NCBI GenBank assembly: GCA_028684345.1
Contig: JAQUGB010000062.1
Coordinates: 1 to 9,199 of the forward strand
Reading direction: 5' to 3'
From: Tepidiphilus sp.
GTDB taxonomy: Bacteria > Pseudomonadota > Gammaproteobacteria > Burkholderiales > Rhodocyclaceae
DNA length: 9,199 nt
Shown here piece after piece: positions 6,686 through 9,199 of the stretch. The notes beneath the pieces are model-generated. The model saw only the letters and a list, made by a program, of their open reading frames with translations. It searched no databases and was not told where the DNA came from. Each line of letters begins with the position of its first letter. Positions within the stretch are counted from its first letter, which is position 1. The position numbers and the translations under genes were made by a program.

Positions 6686-6690
6686 GAGGT

Positions 6691-7278
6691 TCAGCGTAGC
6701 TCCGATTCGATTTCGGCAAAAGTTTGTGCTCGTGGGTCGATGGGGATTTCCGTGCCGAGCTGGCGGGCGATCTGGGTCACGGAAAAGATGCCGCGGATGC
6801 TGACCCGGCCATCGCGTTGCTGGGCCACGAGCAGGTGGTGGCGCCCGCATTCCTGCAAGGTGGCGACGACGTTGCCCACTTTGGCGTGGAGGATGTCGTC
6901 GAGCAGGATCGCATCGACTTGCGCAAAGGGGGTCATGATGTGCCGCACCAGCACTTCTTCGCGCTTGAGGTGGCTTTCATGGGCGAAGCGCATGGGTTTT
7001 TCGCCGAGGAGATCGTTAGCGGTGAGGATGCCCGACAAGGTACCCGAAGGATCGAGCACGAACAGCAAGCGCACGCCGCGGCGGATCATGCGTTCTTCGG
7101 CCGTGACAAGCGATTCGTCGGGGTGGGCGGTGGCGGGGTGCACCCGCTCGAGATCGGTCATCACCTCGATCGCGGGGGATTCGAGCGTGACCTGGCGGGC
7201 AGCCTCTTCGTTCGGCTGGTCGATCGTCGTGCCAGGGACGAGACGAAAGCGGCGCAGGGGTTTCCATGACGAAAACAT
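6691..7278 (-). CDS. CBS-domain-pair protein
   Basis: 195 residues with two CBS domains, at about 33-92 and 107-175. CBS pairs usually bind adenosyl nucleotides and act as energy or ligand sensors. Here no catalytic domain is attached, so it is a stand-alone sensor or regulatory subunit with an unknown target. Signs are IEVMTDLERVHPATAHPDES (37-56), RGVRLLFVLDPSGTLSGILT (67-86) then ANDLLG, and in the second domain VRHIMTPF (111-118) and HHLLV...GIFSVTQIARQLG (147-175). The ATG at 7278 is chosen because GGAGGAG (complement of 7285-7291) ends 6 bases before it; the in-frame ATG at 7284 touches that motif. The frame stays open far upstream, to 8289, but that part is antisense to purL. It is followed after 5 bases by the membrane protein gene and is divergent from purL. 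Confidence 0.85.
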   Translation of the reverse strand: MFSSWKPLRRFRLVPGTTIDQPNEEAARQVTLESPAIEVMTDLERVHPATAHPDESLVTAEERMIRRGVRLLFVLDPSGTLSGILTANDLLGEKPMRFAHESHLKREEVLVRHIMTPFAQVDAILLDDILHAKVGNVVATLQECGRHHLLVAQQRDGRVSIRGIFSVTQIARQLGTEIPIDPRAQTFAEIESELR

Positions 7279-7395
7279 GTTCATCTCCTCCGTCTCCGGG
7301 TGCTTTCTTTGCATCATAGACGATACGGCACCGGAAAGGAAGGGCACCGCGGACGGTATAATCGACGTTTTCCGCAAAGGGTCGACGGTCATCCA
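7279..7395. promoter_or_regulatory. Divergent promoter region between the CBS gene and purL
   Basis: 117 bases without a gene. On the plus strand a perfect TATAAT (7357-7362) would start purL mRNA near 7369, giving a leader of about 27 bases; the -35 position (7334-7339, GAAAGG) is poor. On the minus strand TATGAT (7313-7318) is a candidate -10 box for the CBS gene, with only TTCCTT at the -35 position. No clear operator, riboswitch or terminator is seen. Confidence 0.5.
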
Positions 7396-9199
7396 ATGAG
7401 CGAAATCGTCTCGTTCGCAGGGGGCGCTGCCTGGTCGGCGCCGCGGTTGCAGCGTCTGGCGCGGCGTTTGGCCGCGGCGATCGGCCGGGAGGCGACGCTG
7501 TCGGCGCAACAGTGGTTCTGGGCCGAGTGCGACACGCCGCTCCATGCGCTCGCCCGCGGGCGCCTCATGGAGCTCCTGTCGGCGCAGCCGGCGCCGGCGC
7601 AGGCGTTGGAGGACGCGCTCGTCGTGCTGCCGCGCTTCGGCACCATCTCGCCGTGGTCCTCCAAAGCCACCGACATCGTGCGGCAATGCGGGATCGCCGC
7701 GGTGCGCCGGGTGGAGCGCGGCATCGTCTATCGGCTGGAAGGCTTCGGGCGGCTGGCGCCGGCGCAGCGCGAGGCGGTGGCGGCCCTGCTGCACGACCGC
7801 ATGACGGAGGCGGTGGTCTACGATCCGGCCGAGGGGGCGAGGCTCTTTCCGCATTTCCCGCCCAGGCCGCTCGAGACGGTGCCACTCTTGCGCGAGGGAC
7901 GCGCGGCGCTGGAGGCGGCCAACGGCGCCATGGGCCTGGCGCTGTCGGATGAGGGGATCGACTACCTGCTCGAGGCTTACCGGCGCCTGCAGCGCGATCC
8001 GACCGACGTCGAGCTCATGATGTTCGCCCAGGCCAATTCCGAGCACTGCCGGCACAAGATCTTCAACGCGCGCTGGATCATCGACGGCCATGAGCAGGAG
8101 AAGTCGCTCTTCCAATGGATTCGCGACACGCACGCGGCGCATCCCGAAGGCACCATCGTGGCTTACGCCGACAACGCGGCGGTGTTCGAGGGGCGCGAGT
8201 GCGAGGTGCTCCATCCCGACGCCGATGGCGTGTGGCGCGCCCACCGCGAGCGCATGCATTTCCTCGGCAAGGTGGAGACGCACAACCATCCCACGGCGAT
8301 CTCACCCTTCCCGGGCGCGGCCACGGGCGCAGGCGGCGAGATCCGCGACGAGGGGGCCACGGGCCGCGGCGCCAGGCCCAAGGCGGGACTTGCCGGCTTT
8401 ACGGTCTCCAATCTGTGCCTGCCCGGCTTCGAGCAGCCTTGGGAGCGCGCCTACGGGCGCCCGGGGCGCATTGCGTCGCCGCTGGAGATCATGATCGAGG
8501 GGCCGATCGGGGCGGCGGCCTTCAACAACGAGTTTGGCCGACCCAACCTGGCCGGGTACTTCCGTACCTTCGAGCTCGAAGTCGACGGCGAGGTGCGTGG
8601 TTATCACAAGCCCATCATGATCGCCGGCGGGGTGGGGGCGATCCAGGCGCGGCAGGCGAAGAAAGTCGGCTTCGCGCCGGGTACGCTGCTCATCCAGCTC
8701 GGCGGGCCGGGGATGCTGATCGGCCTGGGCGGCGGGGCGGCTTCTTCGGTGAGCGCGGGCACGAACGAGGCCGAGCTCGACTTCGCCTCGGTGCAGCGCG
8801 GCAACCCGGAGATGCAGCGCCGCTGCCAGGAGGTGATCGACCGCTGCTGGCAGCTGGGCGCCGACAATCCCATCCTCTCCATCCATGACGTGGGGGCCGG
8901 CGGGCTGTCGAACGCGCTGCCTGAGCTCGTCGACGGGGCGGGGCTGGGGGCGCACGTGGCGCTGCGCGAGATCCCGATCGAGGAGCCGGGCATGAGCCCG
9001 CGCGAGATCTGGTGCAACGAGGCGCAGGAGCGCTACGTGCTGGCGGTGGCGCCGCAGCAGCTCGAACGCTTCGCCGCCATTTGCGCGCGCGAGCGTTGCC
9101 CCTTCGCGGTGGTGGGCGAGGCGAGCGAGGACGGCATGCTCGTCGTGCACGACCGGCTCTTCGGCAACGATCCGGTGCACATGGAGATGGAGACGCTGC
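7396..9199 (+). CDS. purL: Phosphoribosylformylglycinamidine synthase, N-terminal part (cut by window edge)
   Basis: Fourth step of purine synthesis: FGAR plus glutamine and ATP gives FGAM. The frame is open from the ATG at 7396 to the window end (601 codons), so roughly half of the usual long form of about 1,300 residues is present; the glutaminase domain would lie beyond the edge. The N-terminal domain (about 1-150) precedes the first AIRS-like domain. Diagnostic motifs are AQANSEHCRHKIFNARW (211-227), KVETHNHPTAISPFPGAATG (292-311), GGEIRDEGATGRGARPKAG (313-331), FNNEFGRPNLAGYF, GGPGMLIGLGGGAASSVSAG and SIHDVGAGGLSNALPELV (around 497). His296 sits exactly at the number of the active-site histidine reported for Salmonella PurL. 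The Shine-Dalgarno sequence is weak (AAAGGG, 14 bases upstream). Start choice rests on MSEIVSFAGGAAWS and the nearby promoter. Confidence 0.97.
   Translation, partial: MSEIVSFAGGAAWSAPRLQRLARRLAAAIGREATLSAQQWFWAECDTPLHALARGRLMELLSAQPAPAQALEDALVVLPRFGTISPWSSKATDIVRQCGIAAVRRVERGIVYRLEGFGRLAPAQREAVAALLHDRMTEAVVYDPAEGARLFPHFPPRPLETVPLLREGRAALEAANGAMGLALSDEGIDYLLEAYRRLQRDPTDVELMMFAQANSEHCRHKIFNARWIIDGHEQEKSLFQWIRDTHAAHPEGTIVAYADNAAVFEGRECEVLHPDADGVWRAHRERMHFLGKVETHNHPTAISPFPGAATGAGGEIRDEGATGRGARPKAGLAGFTVSNLCLPGFEQPWERAYGRPGRIASPLEIMIEGPIGAAAFNNEFGRPNLAGYFRTFELEVDGEVRGYHKPIMIAGGVGAIQARQAKKVGFAPGTLLIQLGGPGMLIGLGGGAASSVSAGTNEAELDFASVQRGNPEMQRRCQEVIDRCWQLGADNPILSIHDVGAGGLSNALPELVDGAGLGAHVALREIPIEEPGMSPREIWCNEAQERYVLAVAPQQLERFAAICARERCPFAVVGEASEDGMLVVHDRLFGNDPVHMEMETL

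Noticed and set aside
7363..7379. Possible PurR operator before purL (CGACGTTTTCCGCAAAG)
   Set aside because: Only a partial likeness to the E. coli PurR palindrome, no real symmetry, and PurR is not expected in betaproteobacteria.
7279..8289. N-terminal extension of the CBS protein by over 330 residues
   Set aside because: The extra part is antisense to purL, and a strong ribosome binding site marks the start at 7278.
8302..9180. 292-codon open frame on the minus strand across purL
   Set aside because: The purL frame is unbroken with all family motifs; the antisense frame is compositional.
167..9199. Search for CRISPR arrays, tRNAs, insertion sequences, toxin-antitoxin or defence genes
   Set aside because: No direct repeats with spacers, no cloverleaf-like stretch, no transposase or terminal repeats, and all coding space is taken by the genes listed.

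Overview
The window looks like a stretch of ordinary chromosome from a high-GC betaproteobacterium. The evidence is protein character (a PurL of the long proteobacterial type, a PepA whose active-site spacing matches E. coli) and gene order: pepA-holC divergent from lptF-lptG, and an rpsP-rimM-trmD-rplS operon. I cannot place it more precisely; Rhodocyclales, Hydrogenophilales or relatives are possible. I see no tRNA, rRNA, CRISPR array, insertion sequence, phage gene or other sign of recent transfer. The window is almost fully coding; the longest gene-free stretch is about 117 bases.

Layout, left to right. On the minus strand, positions 1-1681 hold pepA (leucyl aminopeptidase) followed by holC (DNA polymerase III chi), which is cut by the left edge. 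On the plus strand, 1707-3829 hold lptF and lptG, the two membrane subunits of the lipopolysaccharide exporter, with stop and start overlapping. Only 25 bases separate the pepA and lptF start codons. A 24-base perfect palindrome with A and T flanks (3844-3867) ends both lptG and the operon converging on it.

On the minus strand, 3908-5925 read as rpsP (S16), rimM (30S maturation factor), trmD (tRNA m1G37 methyltransferase) and rplS (L19), the classic trmD operon. A strong sigma70-type promoter (5965-5993) lies in front of rpsP, and a terminator-like hairpin sits between trmD and rplS. Upstream of it, also on the minus strand, are two less familiar genes that appear co-transcribed: a two-CBS-domain protein (6691-7278) and a single-pass membrane-anchored protein of unknown function (5990-6685). 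Divergent from these, purL (FGAM synthase, purine synthesis) starts at 7396 and runs off the right edge with only its N-terminal 601 codons present.

I found no convincing new biological system. The points most worth a second look are the hairpin between trmD and rplS, the very tight pepA/lptF divergence that pushes promoters into the opposite coding regions, and the CBS protein plus membrane protein pair.
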